A stretch of 64,000 nucleotides of DNA from Polaribacter sp. (GTDB lineage: Bacteria; Bacteroidota; Bacteroidia; Flavobacteriales; Flavobacteriaceae), in the NCBI RefSeq assembly GCF_024639685.1, contig NZ_JAHEHX010000019.1:544496-608495 (forward strand). Reading direction: 5' to 3'. Position 1 is the stretch's first letter. Each line of letters starts with the position of its first letter. Of this stretch, positions 7,865 to 17,216 are shown piece by piece. A program made the position numbers and the translations under genes. Under the pieces are notes generated by a model that searched no databases, was not told the DNA's origin, and saw only the letters and a program-made list of their open reading frames with translations.

Positions 7865-10336
7865 ATGAAAATTAAGGCTTTTATTCTTTTATTTTTTGTT
7901 TCATCTATTGCTGTTTTTTCGCAAACAGTTAAATCTCCTGCAGAATTTTTAGGTTATGAAATTGGCTCTAGATTTACAAGACATCATCAAGTAGTAGATT
8001 ACTTTAAGTATGTAAGCAACTCATTACCAAATGTTAAATTGGAAAAATATGGTGAAACTAATGAACATAGAGAATTGTATGTAACCTATATATCTTCTCA
8101 AGAAAATATAGACGATATAGAAAACATCAGAAAAGAAAACCTTTCGCAAACAATATCTAGTAATACAAGTACTAATGACAAAGCCATTGTTTGGTTAAGC
8201 TATAATGTACATGGAAATGAAGCTTCTAGTACTGAAGCAGCTATGCTTACGCTTTATGATTTAGTTACCAATAAGAAAGAGTGGTTAAAAAATACCTTTG
8301 TAATTATAGATCCATGTATAAATCCTGATGGTAGAGATAGATATGTAAATTGGTACAATCAAGTAAAAAGTACTCCTTTTGATATTGCTCAAGATGCAAA
8401 AGAACATCATGAACCTTGGCCTGGAGGAAGACCAAACCATTATCTATTTGATTTAAATAGAGATTGGGCTTGGGCAACACAAGTAGAAAGTCAGCAAAGA
8501 ATTGAAATATACAATAAATGGATGCCTCATATTCATGTAGATTTCCATGAACAAGGTATTAATAATCCATACTACTTTGCACCTGCAGCAGAACCATTTC
8601 ACGAAATTATTACAGATTGGCAACGTGATTTTCAAACACAGATTGGAAAAAATCATGCTAAATATTTTGACAAAGAAGGTTGGTTATATTTTACCAAAGA
8701 AAGCTTTGATTTGCTATACCCAAGTTATGGAGATACCTACCCTACTTTTATGGGTGCTATTGGTATGACTTATGAACAAGCAGGTCATGGAAGAGCTGGT
8801 TTAGGTATTAATACTGATGAAGGAGAAGTATTAACGCTAAAAGACAGAGCTTCACATCATAAAACAACAGGATTATCTACAGTCGAAATTGCTTCTAAAA
8901 ATGCTGAAAAATTAAATTCAGAATTCAAAAAGTATTTTAATAATGATAATATTACCTACAAGAGTTTTGTAATTAAAAACGAAAATCAAGATAAGATAGA
9001 TCGTTTAAAATTATTACTTGACAAACATGAAATAGCCTATGAAAATGCCAATAATGTTTCTGTAAAAGGTTATAATTATGCAACTCAGAATGAAACTAAA
9101 TTTAGTGCATCAAATAAAGATTTGGTAATTCATACAGATCAACCAAAAGGAAAAATGGTAAATGTTTTGTTTGAGCCATCAGCTAAATTGGAAGATTCAT
9201 TAACCTACGATATTACAGCTTGGTCTTTACCTTATGCACATGGCTTTAATGCAATAGCCTCTAAAACTAAAATTGATTCTTCTAAAAGTAACTCTGTAAA
9301 TACAGTTGTAAATACTATAAATAAGAATGCATATGCCTATATTTCTAAATGGAATAGTATAAAAGACGCGACATTTCTTGCTGATATCTTAAAAAATAAT
9401 ATTGTTCCTAGATTTGCTACAAAACCTTTTAATGCGAATGAAATTGCTTATGAAAGAGGAACCTTAATTATTTTAAGAAATGACAATAGAAATGAAAATT
9501 TCGATGCAAAACTCTTAGACATTGCAAATCAAAATAAAAGACAATTAAATTCAGTTACTACAGGTTTTTCTGATGCAGGAGTAGATTTCGGATCTTCTGC
9601 AGTACAACCCATCAATAAGCAAAAAGTAGCCTTACTTTCTGGTGAAGGCACATCTTCTTTAAGCTTTGGTGAAATATGGCACTTTTTCGAAACTGAATTA
9701 GAATATCCTTTAACCATTTTAAATTCAGACTATTTTAGCAAAACAGATTTCTCTAAATATGATGTAATAATTTTACCTAATGGATACTATAGCAGTATTT
9801 TAAATACAAATACTTTAGAAAAATTAACCGCTTTTGCAAGATCTGGAGGTACAGTAATTGCAATAGGTTCTGCTTTAAATAGTTTTGCTGATAAAAAAGG
9901 CTTTAGTTTAAGTAGAAAAAAGCTTGAGGATAAAAAAGAAAATAACTTAATGCCTTATGCAGGTCAAGAAAGAAATAATGTAGCTAATCTTATTACTGGA
10001 GCTATTTTTAAAAGTACAATAGACACTACACATCCTTTAGGTTTTGGATATAGCAATGCATACTTTTCTTTAAAATTAAGTGGCAGCGCTTATAATTATT
10101 TAAATGGAGGTATTAATGTAGGTTATTTTGGTAAAAGTGCTACTAATGTATCTGGGTTTGCAGGTAAAACAGCTTTACAAACCGTACCTGAATCTCTGTT
10201 ATTTGGTGTTGATGAAAAAGGAAGAGGAAGCTTTGTTTATATGGTAGACAATCCTTTATTTAGATCCTTTTGGGAAAATGGAAAACTATTTATAGCAAAT
10301 GCCATTTTCTTATTAAATTCTGATAAATTAAAGTAA
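7865..10336 (+). CDS. secreted M14-family zinc carboxypeptidase, large form
   Basis: An exported peptidase of about 823 residues. The start at 7865 gives a clean signal peptide, MKIKAFILLFFVSSIAVFSQ; the upstream extension to 7805 would bury it. The M14 zinc site is visible as HGNE (first His and Glu ligands, roughly residue 120) and HVDFHEQG (third ligand), with the catalytic Glu in GMTYEQAGHG near residue 300. The C-terminal 400 residues include a class I glutamine-amidotransferase-like fold segment (LLSGEGTSSLSFGEIWHFFE onward), as in other large Bacteroidota M14 proteins. No T9SS sorting domain is evident. A terminator follows at once. Confidence 0.9.
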   Translation: MKIKAFILLFFVSSIAVFSQTVKSPAEFLGYEIGSRFTRHHQVVDYFKYVSNSLPNVKLEKYGETNEHRELYVTYISSQENIDDIENIRKENLSQTISSNTSTNDKAIVWLSYNVHGNEASSTEAAMLTLYDLVTNKKEWLKNTFVIIDPCINPDGRDRYVNWYNQVKSTPFDIAQDAKEHHEPWPGGRPNHYLFDLNRDWAWATQVESQQRIEIYNKWMPHIHVDFHEQGINNPYYFAPAAEPFHEIITDWQRDFQTQIGKNHAKYFDKEGWLYFTKESFDLLYPSYGDTYPTFMGAIGMTYEQAGHGRAGLGINTDEGEVLTLKDRASHHKTTGLSTVEIASKNAEKLNSEFKKYFNNDNITYKSFVIKNENQDKIDRLKLLLDKHEIAYENANNVSVKGYNYATQNETKFSASNKDLVIHTDQPKGKMVNVLFEPSAKLEDSLTYDITAWSLPYAHGFNAIASKTKIDSSKSNSVNTVVNTINKNAYAYISKWNSIKDATFLADILKNNIVPRFATKPFNANEIAYERGTLIILRNDNRNENFDAKLLDIANQNKRQLNSVTTGFSDAGVDFGSSAVQPINKQKVALLSGEGTSSLSFGEIWHFFETELEYPLTILNSDYFSKTDFSKYDVIILPNGYYSSILNTNTLEKLTAFARSGGTVIAIGSALNSFADKKGFSLSRKKLEDKKENNLMPYAGQERNNVANLITGAIFKSTIDTTHPLGFGYSNAYFSLKLSGSAYNYLNGGINVGYFGKSATNVSGFAGKTALQTVPESLLFGVDEKGRGSFVYMVDNPLFRSFWENGKLFIANAIFLLNSDKLK

Positions 10337-10352
10337 TTTTAATAAGTTTAAT

Positions 10353-10385
10353 AAAAAAACCGCTCTATAATGAGCGGTTTTTTTT
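10353..10385. terminator. bidirectional intrinsic terminator
   Basis: The stem AAACCGCTC/GAGCGGTTT has a six-base loop and is flanked by A and T runs on both sides. It lies between the converging M14 peptidase gene and the outer-membrane gene, and can serve both. Confidence 0.85.
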
Positions 10386-10406
10386 ATATCGTTAAACAGA
10401 AACAAC

Positions 10407-10884
10407 TTACCATGCATAACCAATTGATACTCCAATGGCTGCTGATGTAGTATTTAACCCTGAAAGAGTGTCTCCTCCTGTAACAAAACCAAGTCCTGCA
10501 AAAACATCAACTAAAAAACCGCTATCCCACACCCATTGATGTCCAGCTTCTCCACCAATACTAAAAACACTAGCAGAGGTATTAAAATCGTCTTCTAACG
10601 AAAAATACCCAACACTTGGGCCAGCATGCCATCCTTTGAGGGCTTCTTTAGTAGAAAAATAAAATCTGTATTCTGCTCCAACCCCGAAACCTTTAATCCC
10701 AGGTACCCCGTAATAAATACCTGAAATAGTAGCTGTTTGACTATCGCTTGTCGTAAATTCATAACCCGCATTTGCAACTCCAAAGGCTAAACCTAATGGG
10801 TTTACCTTAATAGCATTCGTTTGTGCAGAAGTAGAATTGAATACTAAAAAGCATAAAAAAATAAAAAAAACTTTTTTTTAACAC
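10407..10884 (-). pseudogene. small outer-membrane beta-barrel protein, frameshifted at an A8 tract in the signal peptide
   Basis: The frame ending at TAA 10407 encodes a small barrel: a signal peptide core FFIFLCFLVFNSTSAQ, then alternating strands with GVANAGYEF, YGVPGIKGFGVGAEYRFYF, GPSVGYFSL, VFAGLGFVTGG, and a terminal aromatic residue in GYAW. It has no usable start: ATG 10886 is followed by TGT TAA in the same frame. A GTG at 10884 starts the right peptide (MLKK..), but the frame only joins the barrel if the A8 tract (10872-10879) loses one base. The 478 bp span is 477 plus one. It could be a real mutation, slippage-based switching, or an assembly error. Confidence 0.7.
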
Positions 10885-10906
10885 ATTTTTATTGATATTT
10901 ACATTT

Positions 10907-12223
10907 TTATGATTTCACTGGAACTCCATATAAATCATAATCTCCAGCTTCATAAATTTCAACATCTATAAAATCACCAATTTTAATATAATGTTCTCTA
11001 GCATCTACTAAAACATCATTATCTACATCAGGGGAATCAGATTCTGTTCTTCCATAAAAATACTCACCATCTTTTCTATCAAATAAACATTTAAAGGTTT
11101 TTCCAACTTTCTGCTGATTCAGTTCCCATGAAATTTGAGACTGAACATCCATAATTTCGTTTACCCTTTTAAACTTAACTTCTGCTGGCACATCATCCTC
11201 TAAAACATAAGCTCCCGTGTTTTCTTCATGCGAATACTCAAAAGCACCTAATCTTTCAAAACGCATTTCTTCTACCCAATCTTTTAATTCTTGAAACATT
11301 TCTTCTGTTTCACCTGGATAACCTACAATAAGCGTTGTTCTTATTGCCATTTCTGGCACAGCCTCTCTAAACTTGTGAATTAAAGCTGTTGTTTTTTCAT
11401 GAGTTGTTCCTCTTTTCATAGACTTTAACAACTCTGTATTTATATGTTGTAAAGGAATATCTAAATAGTTACAAACCTTAGGTTCACGTTTCATAACTTC
11501 TAAAACATCCATAGGAAAACCTGTAGGAAACGCATAATGCATTCTAATCCATTCAATTCCTTCTACTTTTACAAGCGCTTCTAATAGTTCTGCTAACGCA
11601 CGTTTTTTGTAGATATCTAACCCATAATAAGTTAAATCTTGTGCAATTAACATAATTTCTTTAATCCCTTTCTCAGCTAATTTAGTGGCTTCTGTAACCA
11701 AATCTTCTATTGGTGTAGAAACATGTTTACCACGCATTAAAGGAATTGCACAAAAAGAACAAGGTCTATCACAACCCTCAGCAATTTTTAAATATGCATA
11801 ATGTTTAGGTGTAGTTGTTAAACGTTCACCAATTAATTCATGTTTGTAATCTGCCTCTAAAACTTTTAATAAGTTAGGCAAATCATGAGTACCAAAATAT
11901 TTGTCAACATTAGTTATCTCTGCTTCTAAATCTGGCTTATAGCGTTCACTTAAACAACCAGAAACAAAAACTTTATCTACCTCTCCTGCTTCTTTTCTTT
12001 TTGCATAGTGCAAAATAGTATCAATTGATTCCTCTTTTGCTTTACCAATAAATCCACAAGTATTGATAACTACAATGTTTCCATCATCATTTACATCTTC
12101 ATGAACCACGTTTTTACCATTGGCTTTTAATTGGCCCATTAAAACTTCACTGTCGTAAACGTTTTTAGAGCAACCTAAAGTAACTACATTAATCTTATTT
12201 TTTTTGATGGTTTTTGTACGCAT
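10907..12223 (-). CDS. rimO: ribosomal protein S12 methylthiotransferase RimO
   Basis: A radical-SAM enzyme that adds a methylthio group to the conserved aspartate of ribosomal protein S12. It is 438 residues long. The order is an N-terminal UPF0004 domain (VVTLGCSKNVYDSE; cluster cysteines also in NTCGF and SGCLSERY), the radical-SAM CDRPCSFC triad near residue 150, GYPGETEE, and a C-terminal TRAM domain. NVYDSE and the S12-type TRAM distinguish it from MiaB. A TATTTTTG -7 box on this strand lies at 12246-12253. Confidence 0.95.
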   Translation of the reverse strand: MRTKTIKKNKINVVTLGCSKNVYDSEVLMGQLKANGKNVVHEDVNDDGNIVVINTCGFIGKAKEESIDTILHYAKRKEAGEVDKVFVSGCLSERYKPDLEAEITNVDKYFGTHDLPNLLKVLEADYKHELIGERLTTTPKHYAYLKIAEGCDRPCSFCAIPLMRGKHVSTPIEDLVTEATKLAEKGIKEIMLIAQDLTYYGLDIYKKRALAELLEALVKVEGIEWIRMHYAFPTGFPMDVLEVMKREPKVCNYLDIPLQHINTELLKSMKRGTTHEKTTALIHKFREAVPEMAIRTTLIVGYPGETEEMFQELKDWVEEMRFERLGAFEYSHEENTGAYVLEDDVPAEVKFKRVNEIMDVQSQISWELNQQKVGKTFKCLFDRKDGEYFYGRTESDSPDVDNDVLVDAREHYIKIGDFIDVEIYEAGDYDLYGVPVKS

Positions 12224-12245
12224 TCTGTTTTTATTTAAGCGAGTG

Positions 12246-12253
12246 CAAAAATA
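12246..12253 (-). promoter_or_regulatory. candidate -7 box (TATTTTTG) for rimO
   Basis: On the minus strand this reads TATTTTTG, a full match to TAnnTTTG, 22 bases before the rimO ATG. No convincing -33 element is seen. Confidence 0.4.
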
Positions 12254-12280
12254 GTACTTTTTAAATGATTGATATTCTTT

Positions 12281-13927
12281 CTATTGATAGTTTTTAGGCA
12301 TTTTTCTTGCTTTTGTCAATTGCTCAAAAGCATAGCCCAATTCTAATAAATTTCTTTCATCAAATGGTTTACCCACAAAGGTTAAACTAATTGGTTCTCC
12401 AGAAGTTTTATATCCCATAGGAACCGTTAAAGTTGGGTGAAAAGAAACAGCCGCTATACCTGAGTGATAATTATTTATAGATAAAATTGCATCTAAATTT
12501 TCTGCTTCTAGAGCTTGTAAATACTTCTCTGCTTCCAATTTTAAATTTGCTTTAATAACTTCTAATTCAGCTAATGTAGTTTCATCTTTTACAATTCCAT
12601 CAAACAATTGTTGACCATAAGGTGCCCTTAAAATAGAATCTTTTTTATTAAACTCAATTACATCTTTTACATTTTTAATAAATAATGATTTATCTGCTTC
12701 ACTAGCTAGGTACTTAGGTAAATCATATTTCATATCGATATTTAAAAGAGTAATAAAACCATTAAATGAAATTTGAGGTGGTGTAATTTCTACAATTTCA
12801 ACGTCAACTTTTCTCATCTTTTCTATGTTTAAAGCATAAATAGAATCTCCTAACAAGGGTTTTAAAACACCAAGTCTTTTGCCTTTAAAACTATTTGGTA
12901 ATCCATTTTGATAATACGCTTCATCTATCTCTTTTGATTTACTATCATCTTTATCATAACCGCTCATAGCATTCATAAAAATGGCATTATCAATTACATT
13001 TTTAGTCATAGGTCCAGGAGTATCTAAAGTACTAGAAATTGGCACAATACCTGACCTGCTTAAAACACCAATTGTAGGTTTTAAACCAACTACAGAATTC
13101 TGGCTTGAAGGTGATGTAATAGAACCCGAAGTTTCTGTACCTACTGCAGCCACTGCAAAATTAGCAGCTACTGTTACTCCACTTCCTGCAGAACTTCCTC
13201 CAGTTTCGAATTCAGCTCTTCCATATGGATTTAAGGTTTGACCTCCAATTGCTGAATAACCTAGAGGACAGCTTGAACAAAAGAAATACGCCCATTCACT
13301 TAAATTTACTTTTCCTAAAATTAGAGCACCATTTTCTCTAAGTTTTTCTACGATAAAGGCGTCAGTTTTAGTGTAATTTCTTTCTAAAGCTAAAGCACCT
13401 GCTGTTGTTGGCATTTCTTTTGTGTTGATGTTGTCTTTTAACAAAACAGGCATTCCAAACATAGAAAATTCTGAAATAGTATCTTTATTTAAGTCCTTTT
13501 CTCTAGCTTCTTTTAAAACATTAGGATTTAAGGATATAATTGAGTTTAAGGATAAAGTTGAATCACTTTCAAATTTTCGAATTCGATATAAATAGAACAA
13601 GGTTAATTTTTCATAAGATAACTTGCCCTCTTTTACATGATTTTGTAAAGTAGGAATATCTTGTTCTAAAATTAACGGCTTTAATTCGTTATAATTTTCT
13701 TCTGAAAACTTGGCTAAGTCATACTGAAATGGTTTGTAAACCTCATTCATGTCAATTACTTTAGACTGAAAAAGTTTAAATTTCATTCTTCCATTTTGAT
13801 GATTTTGTTGTGCTTCAATAGCAGCAGATTCATCATATTTTTCAAATTGAAACTCAGGTTCTTTTTCTTGAGGTTTGCAAGAAAATAGTACAAGTACAGA
13901 AAATAAAAATAATAGTGATTTTTTCAT
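12281..13927 (-). CDS. amidase-signature family lipoprotein
   Basis: A secreted amidase of the GatA-like amidase-signature family, about 548 residues. Starting at 13927 gives MKKSLLFLFSVLVLFSC, a lipoprotein signal with Cys in the lipobox; the 13960 start would add an unlikely extension, and a TATATTTG box (13945-13952) lies just upstream of 13927. The Ser-cisSer-Lys triad is present: Lys in PVLLKDNINT, cis-Ser and Ser in GGSSAGSG and TSGSITSPSS. The substrate is unknown. Family members hydrolyse small amides, and this one is probably anchored in a membrane facing the periplasm or the outside. Confidence 0.9.
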   Translation of the reverse strand: MKKSLLFLFSVLVLFSCKPQEKEPEFQFEKYDESAAIEAQQNHQNGRMKFKLFQSKVIDMNEVYKPFQYDLAKFSEENYNELKPLILEQDIPTLQNHVKEGKLSYEKLTLFYLYRIRKFESDSTLSLNSIISLNPNVLKEAREKDLNKDTISEFSMFGMPVLLKDNINTKEMPTTAGALALERNYTKTDAFIVEKLRENGALILGKVNLSEWAYFFCSSCPLGYSAIGGQTLNPYGRAEFETGGSSAGSGVTVAANFAVAAVGTETSGSITSPSSQNSVVGLKPTIGVLSRSGIVPISSTLDTPGPMTKNVIDNAIFMNAMSGYDKDDSKSKEIDEAYYQNGLPNSFKGKRLGVLKPLLGDSIYALNIEKMRKVDVEIVEITPPQISFNGFITLLNIDMKYDLPKYLASEADKSLFIKNVKDVIEFNKKDSILRAPYGQQLFDGIVKDETTLAELEVIKANLKLEAEKYLQALEAENLDAILSINNYHSGIAAVSFHPTLTVPMGYKTSGEPISLTFVGKPFDERNLLELGYAFEQLTKARKMPKNYQ

Positions 13928-13944
13928 TGTAGTAAATTTATACC

Positions 13945-13952
13945 CAAATATA
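13945..13952 (-). promoter_or_regulatory. candidate -7 box (TATATTTG) for the amidase gene
   Basis: A match to TAnnTTTG on the minus strand, 17 bases upstream of the chosen ATG. It argues for the 13927 start. No -33 box was seen. Confidence 0.4.
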
Positions 13953-13956
13953 AGAA

Positions 13957-13991
13957 ACAAAAAACACCTTTTATGAAAAACATAAAAGGTG
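13957..13991 (-). terminator. intrinsic terminator after ftsY
   Basis: The stem CACCTTTTATG/CATAAAAGGTG has a five-base loop and is followed on the minus strand by a T-rich run. It sits 24 bases after the ftsY stop and separates it from the amidase gene. Confidence 0.8.
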
Positions 13992-14015
13992 CTATAATAA
14001 TTTAGTTGAATAAGG

Positions 14016-14987
14016 CTACTTAAAAAAAGAATCTACAAATTCTACCTTATTAAAAACTTGTAAATCATCGATACCTTCACCTACTCCAATATATTTTACA
14101 GGAATTTGAAATTGATCGGAAATACCAATGACAACCCCACCTTTTGCTGTACCATCTAATTTAGTAACTGCTAAACTTGTAACCTCTGTAGCTTTAGTGA
14201 ATTGTTTAGCTTGTTCAAAAGCATTCTGACCTGTAGAACCATCTAACACTAATAAAACATCATGTGGTGCATCAGCAACTACCTTTTGCATCACTCTTTT
14301 AATTTTTGTAAGCTCGTTCATTAAGTTTACTTTATTGTGTAAACGACCAGCTGTATCAATAATAACAATATCAGCATCTTGCTTTACAGCAGAAGTTAAG
14401 GTATCAAAAGCTACTGAAGCAGGATCTGAGCCCATTTCTTGACGAATGATAGGCACATCTGTTCTATCTGCCCAAACTTGCAATTGATCTATAGCTGCTG
14501 CTCTAAACGTATCTGCAGCGCCTAAAACTACTTTTAAACCTTGCTTTTTAAATTGGCTTGCTAATTTACCTATAGTAGTAGTTTTACCTACACCATTTAC
14601 ACCAACAACCATTAAAACATAAGGCATTTTCTGATCATCCTTTTTAGGAATCTCAGGAATTGAAAAATCAGTTTCATTACCAACATTAGTTTCAGATAAC
14701 AAACCAGCAATTTCTTCACGAAGTATTGCATTCAATTCATCTGTACCCACATATTTATCTTTAGCTACTCTTGCTTCTATTCTATCAATAACTTTTAAGG
14801 TAGTATTTACACCAACATCTGATGCTACTAAAACCTCTTCTAAATTATCTAATACATCATCATCTACTTTAGATTTACCTGCAACTGCTTTAGAAAGTTT
14901 ACCAAAAAAACTTTCTTTTGTTTTCTCTAATCCTTTATCTAAAGTTTCTTTTTTCTCTTTTGAAAATATTTTCTTAAAAAAACTCAT
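14016..14987 (-). CDS. ftsY: signal recognition particle receptor FtsY
   Basis: A membrane-associated SRP GTPase that receives ribosome-nascent chain complexes. The chosen ATG 14987 gives 323 residues starting MSFFKKIFSKEKKE, a basic N-terminus usual in this group (the frame opens at 15011). The NG domain shows G1 GVNGVGKTTTIGK, the DTFRAAA motif, G3 DTAGR, and G4 TKLDGTAKGG. The acidic A domain is short, as in other Bacteroidota. Its partner RNA (ffs) is at 24914-25009. Confidence 0.95.
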   Translation of the reverse strand: MSFFKKIFSKEKKETLDKGLEKTKESFFGKLSKAVAGKSKVDDDVLDNLEEVLVASDVGVNTTLKVIDRIEARVAKDKYVGTDELNAILREEIAGLLSETNVGNETDFSIPEIPKKDDQKMPYVLMVVGVNGVGKTTTIGKLASQFKKQGLKVVLGAADTFRAAAIDQLQVWADRTDVPIIRQEMGSDPASVAFDTLTSAVKQDADIVIIDTAGRLHNKVNLMNELTKIKRVMQKVVADAPHDVLLVLDGSTGQNAFEQAKQFTKATEVTSLAVTKLDGTAKGGVVIGISDQFQIPVKYIGVGEGIDDLQVFNKVEFVDSFFK

Positions 14988-15122
14988 ATATTTTATTGTT
15001 TCAAATATCAATTTAAAAAAGATATTTAATTTATTGTAATAGCAATTAACTATTAAATTAGTGCTATAAAAAGCTGTTAATCAATTATTAATTACTGTAT
15101 AAAAGTACGTAATTATAAGGCA

Positions 15123-15160
15123 TAAAAAAAACTACTTCTTATTTCTAAAAAGTAGTTTTA
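15123..15160 (-). terminator. intrinsic terminator of the rpmB-rpmG-DUF4295 unit
   Basis: The stem AAAACTACTT/AAGTAGTTTT has T residues following on the minus strand. It lies about 20 bases after the DUF4295 stop and ends the ribosomal protein operon before ftsY. Confidence 0.8.
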
Positions 15161-15178
15161 ATATTTTATATAAGCTGA

Positions 15179-15331
15179 TTATTTTTTTGCTAAAAATTTA
15201 TCAACTTCTGAAGGATCCATAATTGCTTCAACAAACATGTAAGCTCCTGTTTTTGGAGACTTCACCATTTTTATTGCTTTACTTAATCTTTTTGATCCTG
15301 TTTGTAACGATGCTACTGATTTCTTTGCCAT
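15179..15331 (-). CDS. DUF4295 small basic protein
   Basis: A 50-residue ORF: MAKKSVASLQTGSKRLSKAI at the start, then a lysine-rich middle and ..SEVDKFLAKK at the end. It matches the short Bacteroidota-specific DUF4295 family, which is regularly encoded directly after rpmB and rpmG. The size, basic character and operon position suggest a ribosome-associated protein (inference). It is 53 bp downstream of rpmG and followed by the operon terminator. Confidence 0.85.
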   Translation of the reverse strand: MAKKSVASLQTGSKRLSKAIKMVKSPKTGAYMFVEAIMDPSEVDKFLAKK

Positions 15332-15384
15332 ATTAAAATGTTTTTAATCTATGTGCTCTGTTCTGAGTTCTAGATTGTTTAGAA

Positions 15385-15567
15385 TTACTTAATTTCTTTG
15401 TGAACAGTCATTTTCTTTAAGATAGGATTAAATTTCTTAACCTCTAATCTATCTGGAGTGTTCTTTTTGTTCTTAGTTGTAATGTATCTAGAAGTACCCG
15501 CTTGACCAGATGCTTTGTGCTCTGTGCACTCTAAAATTACTTGAACTCTGTTTCCTTTTTTTGCCAT
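15385..15567 (-). CDS. rpmG: 50S ribosomal protein L33
   Basis: A 60-residue basic protein with L33 landmarks [31 protein letters not shown] and [18 protein letters not shown]. It is a component of the large ribosomal subunit near the E site. It lacks the paired CxxC motifs of zinc-binding L33, having a single Cys, so it is the C-minus form. It lies 30 bp after rpmB and is probably co-transcribed. Confidence 0.95.
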   Translation of the reverse strand: MAKKGNRVQVILECTEHKASGQAGTSRYITTKNKKNTPDRLEVKKFNPILKKMTVHKEIK

Positions 15568-15597
15568 CTCTGTATATTTTTATTAGCTAGAACCTAA

Positions 15598-15837
15598 TTA
15601 TTTTGTTAAAAATCCGTTAGCTCTTGCTTCTTTGATAACTGCAGAAATTCCTTTCTTGTTAATATTTTTTAAAGCAAATGCAGATACTTTTAAAGTTACC
15701 CATTTATCTTCTTCTGGAATATAAAAACGCTTGGTCATTAAATTAGCGTCAAATGTTCTTTTAGTTCTATTTAATGCTTTAGAAACATTGTTTCCAACCA
15801 TTGCTTTTTTTCCTGTTAATTCACAAACTCTAGACAT
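15598..15837 (-). CDS. rpmB: 50S ribosomal protein L28
   Basis: A 79-residue basic protein starting MSRVCELTGKKAMVGNNVS, the typical L28 N-terminus, with KRTFDANLMTKRFYIPEE and a C-terminal helix region. It is a large-subunit protein. It is first gene of the rpmB-rpmG-DUF4295 unit. The single Cys in CELTGK shows that it is not the four-cysteine zinc form. Confidence 0.95.
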   Translation of the reverse strand: MSRVCELTGKKAMVGNNVSKALNRTKRTFDANLMTKRFYIPEEDKWVTLKVSAFALKNINKKGISAVIKEARANGFLTK

Positions 15838-15915
15838 CTTCTTAGACAGTTTTATAGTGTTATCTCTAAACGAGGTGCAAATCTACAAATAAATCTAATT
15901 GTGAACAAAACAATT

Positions 15916-17163
15916 TTACGAATTTTTTAATATTTCTTTCTCTAGCATTTCTAATGCTTTGTTTACTGTTTTATCGATAACTCTTCCCCTTGGCTTTCCG
16001 AAATTAAATTCTTCTACTAAAACAGAATTCTTTGTGGCTACAGCAATAAAAACAACCCCTACACTTTTGTTATTATGATCTGTGGTTGGCCCAGCATTAC
16101 CTGTTACTGCAATTGCATAATCTGCCTGTAACTTTTCTTGTACTCCAAGCGCCATTTCTTCGGCTACTTCTTTACTAACAACAGTATTTGTTGAAATAGT
16201 ATTTTTAGCTACACCAAGTAAACTTTGTTTAGTTTCTGCAGAGTAAGCTACTATACTACCTTTAAAATAAGCCGATGAACCTGCTACAGAAATTATTGTT
16301 GCAGCAATTTTACCACCGGTTAAACTTTCTGCTGTGGCAAGCGTTTTATTTTTGTTTTTTAAAAGTGCACCTATCTTATCTTCTAACTTCCCTCCTTCAT
16401 CAAAACCACTAATAATATCTGGTATTAAAGTATACAACTTTTCTATTTGCTTATTTATTCCGTTTTCTAAAAGAACTTTATCATCTCCTTTTGCAGTTAA
16501 ACGCAAACGAACTCTACCATAATTTGGTAAATATGCTAGTTTTATAAACGATGGCAAATTATTTTCGAATTCGTCTATTCGTTCTGCAACCACGCTTTCT
16601 CCTTGACCATAAGTCATAATTGTTTTATGAACTATAAAGGGTAATTTAAATTGTTGTTGAATTTTTGGCAATACTTCATACTGCATTAACCCTTTCATTT
16701 CATTAGGCACACCAGGCAAAGAAACAAAGACAGTATTGTTTTCATAAAACCACATTCCAGGTGCTGTTCCATATAAATTTTTAAGCATAGTAGCCTTAGT
16801 AGGTAACATACCTTGCAATCTGTTAGATTCTCCAAATGGAATTTTATATTTTTTGAATAACTGCTGAATATGATCTACAACTTTAGTATTCAACTCTAAA
16901 TGATCATTAAAATAAGAAGCTATAGTATGCTTAGTAATATCATCTTTTGTTGGACCTAAACCTCCAGTAAGAATAACAATATCTGCTCTATCTTCCGCTT
17001 CTTTTAAAGCATTTAAAATATGTTGTTTATCATCTTGAATAGAAGAAATTTGATAAACTGAAACACCAATTTTATTCAATTCTGTTCCTATCCATTGTGA
17101 ATTGGTATCTACAATTTGACCAATTAATATTTCATCTCCAATTGTAATGATTTCTGCTTTCAT
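15916..17163 (-). CDS. cinA: CinA family protein (MoCF-like domain plus nicotinamide-nucleotide amidase domain)
   Basis: A two-domain CinA of 415 residues. The N-terminal MoCF/COG1058 domain (about 1-170; ITIGDEILIGQIVDTNSQWI, ILTGGLGPTKDDITK, PGVPNEM) has ADP-ribose pyrophosphatase-type activity in characterised members. The C-terminal PncC domain (about 255-412; LATAESLTGGKIAATI, AVTGNAGP) deamidates nicotinamide mononucleotide. It functions in pyridine-nucleotide salvage; the competence name is historical. It ends 79 bp before rpmB on the same strand. Confidence 0.94.
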   Translation of the reverse strand: MKAEIITIGDEILIGQIVDTNSQWIGTELNKIGVSVYQISSIQDDKQHILNALKEAEDRADIVILTGGLGPTKDDITKHTIASYFNDHLELNTKVVDHIQQLFKKYKIPFGESNRLQGMLPTKATMLKNLYGTAPGMWFYENNTVFVSLPGVPNEMKGLMQYEVLPKIQQQFKLPFIVHKTIMTYGQGESVVAERIDEFENNLPSFIKLAYLPNYGRVRLRLTAKGDDKVLLENGINKQIEKLYTLIPDIISGFDEGGKLEDKIGALLKNKNKTLATAESLTGGKIAATIISVAGSSAYFKGSIVAYSAETKQSLLGVAKNTISTNTVVSKEVAEEMALGVQEKLQADYAIAVTGNAGPTTDHNNKSVGVVFIAVATKNSVLVEEFNFGKPRGRVIDKTVNKALEMLEKEILKNS

Positions 17164-17216
17164 TTTTTTTAAGTTAACCTCTTACTAATTTCTAATGTTT
17201 TACAACACTATAAAAC

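Noticed and set aside
10595..10783. 62-codon ORF on the minus strand inside the outer-membrane gene
   Set aside because: It is the wrong frame of the barrel gene; the correct frame (ending 10407) has the signal peptide and beta pattern.
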